A stretch of 64,000 nucleotides of DNA from positions 54,854,866 to 54,918,865 of the forward strand of contig NC_084800.1 in assembly GCF_963169125.1 (NCBI RefSeq), given 5' to 3'. Numbering within the stretch: the stretch's first letter is position 1; every line of letters begins with the position of its first letter. A program made the translations under genes and the position numbers. Positions 48,904 to 59,794 of this stretch are shown in pieces. Source of the DNA: Humulus lupulus (lineage: Eukaryota; Streptophyta; Magnoliopsida; Rosales; Cannabaceae). The notes below the pieces were generated by a model, which had not been told where the DNA came from, made no database searches, and saw only the letters and a list, made by a program, of their open reading frames with translations.

Positions 48904-51520
48904 TTAAGAGGCATTTGGGGCTGGAGGGTCCTGAGCAGCATCCTGGTTGGTCGCGTCCTCAACAACTACTTCTTCTTCTACAACAACAATGCTGGGAGAG
49001 GCGGGGGTCCTCGCTCTTGCCTCCTCTTCGGCCAGTTGGGCAGTGCAGCGAGCCAACTCGGCAGTCCTGACTTCCTCCGAAAGATAGCTGAAGTCGGCAC
49101 CCTGATTGTGTTTCCAAAAGTTGTAGAAACATCAGAGCGTCGTCCTCTTGTACCTCTCCAGATTTTTGGAGTTGTCAAGCTCCAGCTGCTTCACTTTGCC
49201 TTCAAGAGTGGCAATGGCCTCATCCTTAGGCTTGAGCATCTCTTCCAGCCTTTTGATTTTGCGAAGATGGGTTACGCTGGAATCTCGATACTGCTGCCGT
49301 GACTTTATTGCAGCTTCAGCTTCTGACAGCTTAGTCACCGCAGCGTCCCTCTCTCGAGCCATTGCCTCCAACTCCTTGGCATGCCTAGCCTCTGCAGCCG
49401 AAAGCTCCTCAGCTGCCTTCACCTGATGCCTCTCAGTGGCCTTCGCCTTAGCCTGCTCGATGGAAGCCTGGACACGGGTACGAGCAGTGATAGCAGACAG
49501 CAAGGCCTGTGAATAAAGGAAAAAAGTTAGAGCCTGTTGTGAAGAATAAAAGACTAAGGCTTAAGAAGTGAAGAAGTACTCACACTAGAGATTTCATTCA
49601 GGGTCCTGTTCAGAACCTGGTCGGCCCCCATGTTTTCAGCCTCGACCATTGCATCCTTGACACGGTCACTTTTGCTGATGCGTTCAAGGCGATCCTTGGC
49701 GGATCGAAGGGCACGGCTCATGAGTTTGGCCCCGAGAGCTTCTTCACGAGTAATTTCCTCTCTGGTGGGCGCAGCCGGAGGATTTGGCGGGGCAATAGGG
49801 GTCTGCTTCTCAGTAGGAGCTGGTGGATGGGCAGAAGTTTGCCCAGTTGGAGCGTCCTTGGGAAGGTCTTCTGTTCGACCCTTCTTGGGTGGAGGACCTC
49901 GGCTGGATTCACCAGTTCTCCTCTTGGACCTCCGTTGGAGTTGAGGAACTTCCTCTTCCTCCTCAGCCTGATACATGTCAAAAATGTTGGCAGTGGCCAT
50001 GTCTGCATGCAAGTAAACACAGGAAAATGATAAGATAAGAGGCAGATGAAAAGTTATTATACAACAGAAAAGAGGTAACAAAGTGAATACCCGAGCTACA
50101 ACTACTGGTCGCTACACTATTGACTCTATAAGTCATATACTCATTATCTGGCATGAAGAAGTCTGGCCCTAGGTTTGGAGCATATGTAAATTTACCCTCC
50201 CCGTCAAACAAATGACAGGGAATTGGCAAACCATTTAAAAGTAAAATAGTGTTACCGTTCTCATCAGAAGACTCTTCCAAGTCCTCAACTAGCTCTTTGG
50301 CCTTTTGTTTCCCCTTGCCTTGGGGAGCAGAAGGCCTTTCTGCAGAAGGATTGCCCGTGGGCTCCCTAATAGTAATCCCCGTTGGCCTCCTCCTCCGAGG
50401 AGACACAGGGGGTTGCTACTCGGGAACCCCCTCGGCAATGGTTTCGTCCACCACGGACCCTCTAGTTTCATGGCGAGGAGCCAGGAGGCCAGACTGCCTC
50501 AAGTTTTCTTCAGTTACCAGGATCTTGATGCTTTTTGCTGCGTCGGACATCCTGGCCAAGGTATTGGACCTCAACACCATGTCCGGTGTTGGGGTCGGAC
50601 GTAACCAGGGGCCTGAAAAACAGATTACGGTTTAAGAAAAATGAAAGGGAACACATCGACGAAAAGTATCGACCAGTCGAAGACAAGCACTTACCTCCTC
50701 GAGCGAAGGCCAAGTTATTGCTGGTTATGTTCGGAGTAAGGAAGTACTCCTTACTATACTGCCCCACATTCGAGATGTGTGTAGTGTCACTCAGGAATGT
50801 TCGATTGGTTTCCTGGTGACAAAAATGGAAGAAACCCGTTCCGTGTTGTTGCGGGTTAGACTTAAGGTCAAAAAGATAGTTGACCTCGTGGGGAGAAGGT
50901 TCTGGCCATTTCTTAAGTTTATACAGGATGTAGAGTGCGGCCAGCATTCTATATCCATTTGGAGTTATTTGGAAGGGGGCGACACCGAAATAATTGGCCA
51001 CCCCCTCAAAAAAGGGATGAAGAGGGAGATATGCTCCCGCCTCAACGTGATACCGGGACCAGACGTTGTTTACACCTCCGGGGAGGTTAGCCCTCTGGTC
51101 TGCGGCAGGACGTATAATGGAAACCCCTGTGAGAGGGAATTTCCTGAAGCAGTTAGCAACCATCCGAAGAGTCACTGAACTGGCCGGGGAAGTATATCAC
51201 TCGACATCAGGCAGGTTCTGATGGCGAGGGCGGGCCATAATTTGGATACTAGGGTCAGGAACAAGATTTTCTCGACCACTGGTCGAGGGAGCCCTTGCCT
51301 GCGAATCAGGCCGGGCAGGAGAATTTGGGTTGTTTTCAGACTCGGGCCTTTTCTTGCCTGAAGATTTGGAACGGGCCATTGGAGGAGAAGGATGGGGTCT
51401 GGAAGAGGATCGCGAAAAAGGGATCTCGTGGATACGATCAGCTGGTTGTTCTTCTCCCTCGAGCAGCTGGGCGAGAAGGTCGTCGTCAATAGGCCTTTCA
51501 CCTCCCCACAAATCTGGCAT
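48904..51520 (-). pseudogene. Spliced antisense gene of element C (unknown function)
   Basis: Inferred coding exons are 51520-50695, 50612-50091, 50002-49584 and 49506-48904. Introns are 82, 88 and 77 nt with GT...AG ends and phases 1, 1, 0, exactly as in A and B. Exon 1 starts MPDLWGGE and holds the conserved block (AGAYLPLHPFFEGVANYFGV, then APFQITPNGYRMLAAL). Exon 2 is basic then acidic. Exon 3 has a Glu run and Pro-rich linker. Exon 4 is an Ala/Glu/Lys coiled coil, then a W-x-H-N-x-G-A-D-F-S-Y motif and an acidic tail. Only three stops interrupt it (TGA near 51197, TAG 50418-50416, TGA 49134-49132), so this is the best-preserved copy. I do not know its function; resemblance to PF04195 is from memory. 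Confidence 0.82.
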
Positions 51521-51526
51521 TAAAGT

Positions 51527-52130
51527 CTGCATACAGAAGAATGGGGAGGTGAGGATAGAAAACTTTTAAAAGCTTTTTAGAATAACGCTGATCGAGTATA
51601 AAAGTTAAGCTTTTATACAACAACATTCTAACAAAAAGCTAAAATTTTCTACACGAATAGTTTGAAAAACGGATCAAAGGGTGAAAGTAAAAAGTTTTCT
51701 GAAAAAGCTTTTTCAACTCCCCTTAGGACGGGAAAAACTTATTTTTCAACTAGCTTAAAGATCGAATTTTTACTTCGATTTTACGTCCTAAAAAGCATGA
51801 TCCTGGATTTTAAACTAACTCGTAACTCTATTTTGCCTACAAAATATTCTGTCTACAAGCGTCACAAACCAGAAACAGATAAACTCAAACAGTACACATT
51901 CAGAAGCATGCACCACGAAAAATTAGAAGCGTGGGAATTCGAAAACTTACCAAGAAAAGTAATCGTGGAGATGGAAGAAGGGTCTTCGGAGATCAAGGAA
52001 CTCTCGGACGGGGTCCTGAAAGTACAGAGGGAACGGTCTTTGGGAACGATAAAAGCTCTGGATTTTAGGTTTTCTGGTGAAGACGATGGCGTGCGTGAAA
52101 AGAAAATAAAGACTTCGAATGTCATATATA
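51527..52130 (-). promoter_or_regulatory. Antisense promoter, leader exon and leader intron of element C
   Basis: The minus-strand TATA-like ACTTATATATGAC lies around 52133-52121, with TATATA at 52130-52125. The leader ends at TTCTTG|GTAAGT (51951/51950). The acceptor GTATGCAG at 51527 lies six bases before the ATG at 51520. The leader intron is 424 nt. Confidence 0.55.
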
Positions 52131-52351
52131 AGTTTGTCTGTGGCATTAAAAAGATGTAATCATCAGTTTCCCTTTTTTCAAAGTATAGGGAAGCGGGATG
52201 GCCGTCAAAATCTTTTCGGGAACCGAAAGGACATGATTAGACAGAAGTGGGTTACTTTTTTCAAGAACACACGAAGGGTTCTGACACGTCAGGCGGGGTT
52301 ACCGAAGAGTCGTTCGTCCAAAAGTTTATTTACTGCTCGTGGTAAATAAAC

Positions 52352-52363
52352 TTGGGGGGCAAA
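52352..52363 (+). other. Terminal polypurine tract of element C
   Basis: TTGGGGGGCAAA directly before the 3' LTR. Confidence 0.88.
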
Positions 52364-52957
52364 TGTTATCCAAAAAATTAGCATTGGTGACGTGGCAAGT
52401 GATTCCTGGACACGTGGCTGACACCTGGAAACGTTCTGCTAGAGTATCGACCAAAAGACACGTTAGAAGCAGTGTGAACCAGTCTTACCTGCGACCAGTC
52501 TGGTCGATAGCTCCGCATACAAGGCAACATTAATGGGAAGATCTTTGTGAATCCCGAATTTATCTCACACAATCTCCTGAGTATCCGATTATTCAGGAAA
52601 GAATATCTGTAACAATCTTTTGTAATCCCCCTTGAGCCTATAAATAGCAAGAGATAGCTCAAGGGAGAGGGGGACCTTTTGGCTTTTGAATCATTTGAGA
52701 CTATAATAATTCTCCTAGTAATATTGTATTGTTCTTGAGAGATTAGTGAAACTCATTGAACCCTAGTTCTTTGATCACTCATCTGATTTTTATATCAATA
52801 TCAGCCTAAGTGGACGTAGGTCATTACCAGATCCTGGGGCCGAACCACTATAAAATAATGTGTCTTATTTACTTTTGTCATTATGTTCTTCTCATTATTT
52901 TCATTCATATCAAGCATATTCTAACTTCGTGTCAGTTGGCCAAATCGTGGGTCAACA
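52364..52957 (+). repeat. 3' LTR of element C
   Basis: 594 bp, the same length as the 5' LTR, ends TGTTATCC...GGTCAACA, TATA box CTATAAATAG at 52637-52647. Confidence 0.97.
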
Positions 52958-55900
52958 GAAATAGTAATGACCATTTTGAGTTGTAAATAACTTGTAGATA
53001 TTTTTTATGGGCCCATGAACAGTTTTATGTTTTAAATAAAATATATCATTTCCTTTTGATTGGTTTTCTACCTTAGCCTGTTAATAATACCTAGAAGCAC
53101 GTTTTTAACCAAAGAACTCGCGTAACGAGTTAAATTTTCGGTTCACCATAACTGTTATTGGGTGACCAGGGCGTTACACCTTGGTTGTGGTGGTCAAGCG
53201 GTCGCATATGTACACGTCGCCACCTAAGCTTTCCACTCAAGGTTGGGTAAGCTTTTATTTTCCTTTACCTACACCACATTGCACTTGTGAGCCAAGGCTC
53301 GGCAAGAAAACTTGTTACTGCATGCATACAAGTATCAATAAATGATCATGGAATTATTTTGGGGCTTGCTGCCCTAATCAGATGACCATGGAGTCAACCT
53401 GGGGTCCCTTCCCCTGAATAGATGACCATGGAGTCATCCCGGGGTCCTTTTCCCTAAATAGATGACCGTTGATTCATCCTGGGGTACTATGCTCTAGCCA
53501 TGTGACCATTAAGTCACCTTGGGCCTTTTAGCCTTAGCTCTGAGTAACTAGCTATGGAACTAGTCAAGCAATTTAGTTTTCTTCGACCATAGGATCGGAC
53601 GAGCGTGTAACGCACTATTTATTAGATCTAATCATATAGATTACCGCTCTTGACTCATAAGTCAATGCCATATGACCAATGCTCAATACTATTGTCGTTC
53701 CTAACTGATAAGTCAGAGCTTCACGACCAGCACTCAGTACTATTGTCGTTTCTGACTGATAAGTCAGTGCATTTCTCAAGTAAACAATGCAATCAAGCAT
53801 TCATGATAAAAAAAATATACATATATAGAGCACTCAACATGCTTTATCAACAATCATGTATGTCACATAATGGGTGCATTTTTCTTACCTTAGGCTTAAG
53901 CGTAAAAAAAGTTAAGAACGAACTTGACCTTGGGCCCTTAGTGGTAACATAATCATAACCAAATATGAAATCTCAGAGTAATAAAAGGTTCCCGGACCAA
54001 TTCCTAGCCCTGGGACCTCGAATTCTACCAAACCGGGTAGTAGATTTGTTCCCGAGCCTTATGGTTTGAAAACTCACTCTTAATACCAAGCCTAGCAAAA
54101 AAAGAAAAAGGCGGGCCGCGACCTGCCCCCAAGGGTCACGGCGCGCCTCCCAGACAGAAAAGCCCCCTGTCTATGTGCCAGGGGCGGGCGATGACTTGCC
54201 CTTGAGAGTCACGCCGCACTATGCAGACAGAGCCCCAACAAAGCTCTTAGGTTCGCTCAGGTCGCAGCGCCCAAGAACACAGCCGCGACTTGACCCCGCG
54301 AACCCAGCTCCCCTGCACTTCCTTCAATCCAAACTCAACCAAAAACACTACCAAACAATCCCAGAATCAATACCAAACCTCAACACAACATTACCACCAA
54401 ACCAACAATAAAAACCAAACTTAAAAACCCTCAAAACACTAGCATAAACCCAATTCCATGATCAAACTTCCAAGCTTATAAACAACATAAAAACAGAGGA
54501 AAAACTCAAAGTTCAAGCTTGGAACCATTACCTCAACTATAAATTGAATCCCTCTAGCTGCTGCAATTCAATCCTAAACCTCAAGTTCTAGAACTCCAAG
54601 CTTGAATCCTTAACCTTAGCCTCCAAAAGTCACACGGAGATAGAGAGAAAGGGAATGATCAAGAGAGAAGAGAAAGAGAGTGCCCTGTGTAATGCCCCGA
54701 ATTCTCCGATGTGGTTTAATGGCGGGATTAGTAGGTCGGGAGGGCCATACTTGTTTAATTATGCCATTAAATGATAATATGCATGTATATGTGAATTATA
54801 TTATAATACGATGTTAAATGCATGCATGTGAGTCCACATTCTAATTACAGGGGTGTGATGGTAATTTGGCCCGCTGAGGGTATAATTGTATATTTGTATG
54901 CATGTCGGTGATATGTTGTTGAGACCACATTGTAATGTGGGTTTGTTCGAGCTATTCGGCATGAGACGATCTTGGATTATTGATTAGTGGTCTAGTCACA
55001 ACAGGTTTAAGTTCAAGACTCGGGATGAGTCCCGGGGTAATTTTGATGATTAGAGCATTATCGGAAATTAAAGGGTAACGAGATATGAATTATTGGTGTT
55101 TGAGATTATTGAGAATAGCGAGAATTGGAGAGCGTTAATTATGATTAACGAAATAGGTGGAAAATACCAATTTTGCCCTTGGGAGCCTTTAGAAACCTTA
55201 AATTGACCTAGGGGTATAATGGTCATTTCACCCCTAGAATGGATATAACCATTTTTAGGCTAAGAAGAAGTGAGAAAATAGAGTAAGTTCAAGAGCCTTC
55301 CCGTATCTATTTCTCCTTCAGTTTCCTTTGAGATTTTTGAACCATTCTTGAGGATTCCAGCTTGGGAAGTAAGCCTTGGGAGTTTGGGAGTGTGTTCCTT
55401 CATTGAAGAGCATCATAAGCTGAGCTTTGGGTAAGTTTCTAACCATTGAATTCTCTGGTTTGCCCTGTTTTAGTTCTGTTTTACAGTTGTGAATTCTAGG
55501 TTGAGATCTTGGTTTTGATGGGAGTTTTTGCTAGGGTTCTTATGGTTGTGATGTTTGGGATATGTTAGAATGGTTTTTGGGTTCATTTGGCACCAAAAAT
55601 GGGATTTGGAAGCATTGGAAACAGGTTAGAATCGAAGGAGATGAAGAAGGAGGTTTCAGGGGGTTTCTGGTCTGGAGGTAGCGCTATAGCGCCCACCTTA
55701 GGGCGCTACAGCGCTACTCAGGGGGCATTTGAGCGTGTTGGGGGTTCTGAGTATAGCGTTGGGGCACTAGGGATCAGTGTTGTAGCGCTACTCTATTCCT
55801 TCAAAGTCCCGTTTTGGGTGTTTTTAAGGGTTTTTGACTTGGGGTTTCAATCCTTAAGGCCCGGGATCGAATCTACTCACCGTGTGGGCATGTTTTGAGG

Positions 55901-56426
55901 TCCCGAGAGTGAAGCTTAGGTCAAGACCCTATCCATGTTGATTCTCATTAATGGAGGTTATAATTGGTTGTGATTAGGTAACCGCTAAGCGCCTAGTTGT
56001 CCCAGCGCTGGTGGGTGGCGCCTAGGCGCTAGGTCAGTTTCAGGATGTGTTGTTTTTAGGGTTCGGGATGGTTTTTAAGGTTCGGGGGTTGGTTCCTTTG
56101 GCCCTTTTGAGTAGTTTGAGAGTCCCGAGAGTGGGGGATTGGTCCCGGGAGTGTGGTTTAGTTTGTGAACCATTCATTGATTTATTTTATTAATGGTTTC
56201 TAATTGGTTATGATTAGGTAACCGCTAAGGAGTCTAAAGGTTGATCGTTCTCAAGGGTCGAACCAGAGGTAAGAAAACTGCACCCAAAGTGTGACATGCA
56301 TGGATATTCATGAGGCATGCTGGTTGTGTAAATATAGACATGGATTGAATATAGAATGTTTAGCATATGTTGCTCACTTGTGCATGGGACTGACTCATTA
56401 GTCAGATTTGGCAAAGGTGCTAGTAT

Positions 56427-58717
56427 TGTAATGCCCCGAATTCTCTGATGTGTTTAACGGCCTGAATAGTAGGCCGGGAGGGCCATACTTGCTTAATTAT
56501 GTTGTTAATTGATTAAATGCATGTATATATTGATTATATTATGATATGATGTGAAATGCATGCATATGAGTCCATATTTACAATTACAGGGGTGTGATGA
56601 TAATTTGGCCTGTTGAGGGTAATTTGTGTATTTGGGTGCATGATATGATTTGTGAATGAGATTCTATTATTATGGAGATATATTCGAGCTAAGCGACATG
56701 AGACGGTTATTTTTAGTGGATTAGTGGTATTACCATAACGGGGTCAATTTTGGGGTAATAGAAATGTTCATTTGGTGATAAATTGGGAATATTTGAGATC
56801 AGGGTGGAATTCTGGAGGTTTTGACTATAATTTCCCCGGGGGTGTTTTCGGGACCCCGAGCATTAGGTTTTATTTGAGGTTACTTAAGGTTGAAGTAGCT
56901 TATCAAATAGAACATACGATAGAAAACCTCTCGTTCCCCTTCGTTAGTTCATTTTCGCCACCCGGAGCATATTTGACGAAATCTGGAGTTCTAGGAGTCG
57001 GAATCGAGCGAGGATCAAGGCATAGCGATCCTAGGAAAGATTAGAAGCTTCTTAACTGAAGGATTCGACGGAAAACAACCCAATTGAAGGTAATCGAAGT
57101 TTAAGTTTTGAGTTTTTCCGAGTTTCTAAGCTTTGAATTGATTTTTGCGAATTGTTGAGTTTTCGATCCGTTTAAACCTTGGGTTTTGAGGGTATTGATG
57201 CATGGGGAAGCTTGGGAAATTTGTTTTGATGATTGGGGAATGTTTAGGTGTGTTTTTGGAGGCTTTGGAGTGTTAGAAACGTGTTTGGGAATGGCCCAGG
57301 GTTGGGGGCCGCGGCCCTGTTCTTGAGTGTCGCGGCCCTAGTTCGAAGAAGCAGGTGTCAGGAAATTGGCCTTGCTGGGCGCCGCGGCCCAGGCCGCAGC
57401 CCTAGCCTCAGAGAACCCTGGGGGCTGCGGCCCAAGGTCCTAGGGCCGCAGCCCTTGCCCTGTTTTCGCTCCGTTTGCTCGTTTTGACCCCGGGAACCTA
57501 GTTTTAGGCCTTGGGAGTGTCCTTACTACTTGGATTAGTTTGGATTGATCTCTTGGAGGCTAGATAATGGTTTGAGACCCTTGATTAACTTGATTATTGA
57601 TGGTATCCCATATGTGTTGTGATTAGGTAACCGCTAAAGGACTAAAAGCTAAACCGTTCTCAAAGGTTGTTCTTTTGCTCATTCTAGCTCGAATCAAAGG
57701 TAAGAAAACTGCACCCAAAGTGTGACATGCATGGATATTTGTGAGGCATGTTGATTGTATAAATATGGACATGGATTGAGTACAAAATCAACAAAAGTGT
57801 TAGTATCAGCTGTGAAGCTGTGACTTATTTGTTAGGTTCGGCAGTGATACTGGACACAGGTCAGGTAGCGCTGATTTATTTGTCAGAACGGTCTTAGCGT
57901 GAATCACGCAAGCCAACAGAGATTAGATCTAAACGACTACTAGCATTGAATGACTCAAGGAGCATTAATGCCTGACCGACCCTGAGGGTCGATGAATGAA
58001 AAACAGAGCTTGGAGGCTAGTGGCTTACCTAGCAGCCACTCTCCCGCTAGAAAACAGAGCCTGGAGGCTAGTGGCTTACCTAGCAGCCACTCTCCCGCTA
58101 AAAAGAGAGCTTGGAGGCTAGTGGCTTACCTAGCAGCCACTCTCCCGCTAGAAAACAGAGCTTGGAGGCTAGTGGCTTACCTAACAGCCACTCTCCCGCT
58201 AAAATCATGTGATGTTCATTTGCTTGTTTGAAAGCTTTATGATTCAGTGTGATTATACTGATAATCATTTGATAATGTTTATGAAAAATATTATGTTTTC
58301 TTGCTGGGCTATGGCTCATGGGTGCTATGTGGTGCAGGTAAAGGGAAAGAAAAGCTCACCTAGCCTTGAGTGGAGAGCTGATGTGGTGTTGTGTACATAT
58401 GCGGCCGCTTGACCACCACAACCAAGGAGTTCTCAGAGGAACTAGGGGGTTTACCCTATTTTTGCTGCTTAGGTCGGCGGGACTGTAACTTTACAACTAT
58501 AGTGACCATTTTGTACTGAGAACCACTTGTAAATGTTTTGTTTAGCTCTGCAGAGCAGTTTGTAATAAAATCTCCATTTCCTTTTTATTGGTTTTATACC
58601 TTAACCTGTTAATTACACTTAGAGCACGTTTTTGACCAAAGGACTCAGGTAACGAGTCGAGTCAAATTTCCGGTCCACCGTTCACCGTAATTGTTCTGGG
58701 GTAGCCAGGGCGTTACA
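56427..58717 (+). mobile_element. D6: family-D solo LTR inside D5
   Basis: 2291 bp with the perfect TSD AGTAT (56422-56426, 58718-58722). The termini are TGTAATGCCCC and CAGGGCGTTACA. D5 resumes directly after the second AGTAT. GCCGCGGCCC-type clusters lie at about 57305-57465 and a 50-bp tandem array at 58000-58201. Confidence 0.95.
58000..58201 (+). repeat. Four ~50-bp tandem units inside D6
   Basis: The units start near 58000, 58051, 58101 and 58151 and contain GGAGGCTAGTGGCTTACCTA. Two further single copies of the core occur in the surrounding D5 at about 58925-58958 and 59012-59050, so expansion happened within the LTR family. Confidence 0.93.
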
Positions 58718-59744
58718 AGTATCAACTGTGAAGCTGTGACTTATAAGTCAGGTTCGGCAGTGGTACTGGGCACTGGTCACGTTGAGTTGACTCATTAGTT
58801 GGAACGGCCTTAGCGTTTTAACGCAAGCCAACAAAGATTAGATCTAATCGACTATCAGCATTGAATGACTCAAAGAGCATTAATGCCAGACCGACCCCGA
58901 GGGTCGATGAATGAAATAAGCGCTTGGAGGCTAGTGGCTTACCTAGCAGCCACTCTCCCACTTGAAACAGTGACATGCTTGTCAGTCACTCAGTATGGTT
59001 TACCAGAACCTGTTGGAGGCTAGTGGCTTACCTAGCAGCCACTCTCTTCCATTTGAGTTAGTGACTTGCTTGTCAGTCACTCAGTATGGTTTATCAGGAC
59101 CTCAAGTGATGTTCACTCATTTGTTTGAAAGCTTTATGCTCAGTGTGATTATAATGATAATCATTTAATAATGTTCATGTAAAGTGTTATGTTTTCTTGC
59201 TGGGCTTTGGCTCATGGGTGCTATGTGGTGCAGGTAAAGGGAAAGAAAAGCTCACCTAGCCTTGAGTGGAGAGCTGATGTGGTAATGTGTACATATGCGG
59301 CCGCTTGACCACCACGGCCAAGGAGTTCTCAGAGGAACTAGGGGGTTTACCCTATTTTTGCCGCTCAGGTCGGCATGATTGTAAATTTGAAACAGTAGTG
59401 ACCATTTTGTACTGAGAACAACTTGTAAACATTTTGTTTAGCTCTGCAGAGCAGTTTGTAATGAAAATCTCCATTTCTTTTTTATTGGTTTTATACCTTA
59501 ACCTGTTAATTACACTTAGAGCACGTTTTTGACCAAAGGACTCGGGTAGCGAGTCAAATTTCCGGTCCACCGTTCACCATAACTGTTCTGGGGCAACTAG
59601 GGCGTTACAACGGCCATGCCGTCCCGGAGGCATTACCAAAGCCCGGGATCTCGGTCCTAACCGTAGGGATATCCCATGTATCCTCTGGGGTCTCACCCTA
59701 ACCACAGGCACTCCATGTGCTAAGTGGTATTCCCGGCCCCACTG

Positions 59745-59794
59745 CCGTTCCCGGCCTTCGCCGTTCTCGGCCTTTCACCGTTCTCGGCCCTTCA
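59745..59794. repeat. Short tandem repeat in G
   Basis: Three 16-17-bp units of CCGTTCTCGGCCTTTCA type, followed by a partial fourth. Confidence 0.85.

Larger units (their letters stand above)
41307..52957 (+). mobile_element. Element C: complete Tat-type Ty3/gypsy retrotransposon
   Basis: 11.65 kb with two 594-bp LTRs that differ at about 13 sites by eye (about 2.2%). PBS, gag-pol, internal polypurine tract, antisense gene and terminal polypurine tract are all present. The flanks are GAAAC and GAAAT, a TSD with one C-to-T change. Related D copies read GAAACAGTAGTGACC at the empty site, which confirms the target. Gag-pol is a single frame with four stops (44886, 45030, 45090, 46362), and the antisense gene has three stops, so it is not autonomous now. 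Confidence 0.97.
39258..53178 (+). mobile_element. D2: family-D solo LTR, interrupted by element C
   Basis: It starts TGTAATGCCCTGAAATCCC and ends AGGGCGTTACA, with the perfect TSD CCTTG (39253-39257, 53179-53183). Pieces are 39258-41306 and 52958-53178, about 2265 bp in total. It sits inside D4 in the opposite orientation. It carries the family block GTGACCACCACGGCCAAGGA near 41216-41236 and GC-palindrome clusters at about 40140-40240. No coding region. Confidence 0.93.
34766..54687 (-). mobile_element. D4: oldest family-D LTR in the cluster, split by later insertions
   Basis: The minus-strand family-D end TGTAATGCCCTGG starts at 34766. D4 sequence is found at 34766-34914, then 39106-39257, then 53179-54687. 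The missing stretches are the solo LTR F (34915-39105) and D2 with element C (39258-53178). Order and orientation of the pieces agree with an uninterrupted copy such as D7. For example, the block preceding GGATCCC resumes after F, and the block with TTGGTTGTGGTGGTCAAGCG resumes after D2. The far end is absent: at 54687 the sequence switches to D5 and never returns to D4. Confidence 0.8.
54688..59609 (+). mobile_element. D5: family-D LTR, interrupted by D6, without matching flanks
   Basis: It starts TGTAATGCCCCGAATTCTCC and ends AGGGCGTTACA; without D6 it is about 2.6 kb. The left flank is ccctg and the right flank acggc, so there is no TSD. The left side belongs to D4 and the right side to G. 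It has AGCGCTA-type palindrome clusters at about 55675-56030. Short ORFs inside (for example 55587-55898) are not supported as genes. Confidence 0.85.

Noticed and set aside
39258..53178. Family D read as a DNA transposon because of its inverted TGTAAYGCCC ends
   Set aside because: The ends are TG...CA and every intact copy has a 5-bp TSD, which fits LTRs. There is no transposase.
57992..58231. Repetitive 79-aa ORF with four copies of a SLEASGLPSSHSPA-type unit
   Set aside because: It is the accidental translation of the 50-bp tandem array in the solo LTR D6.
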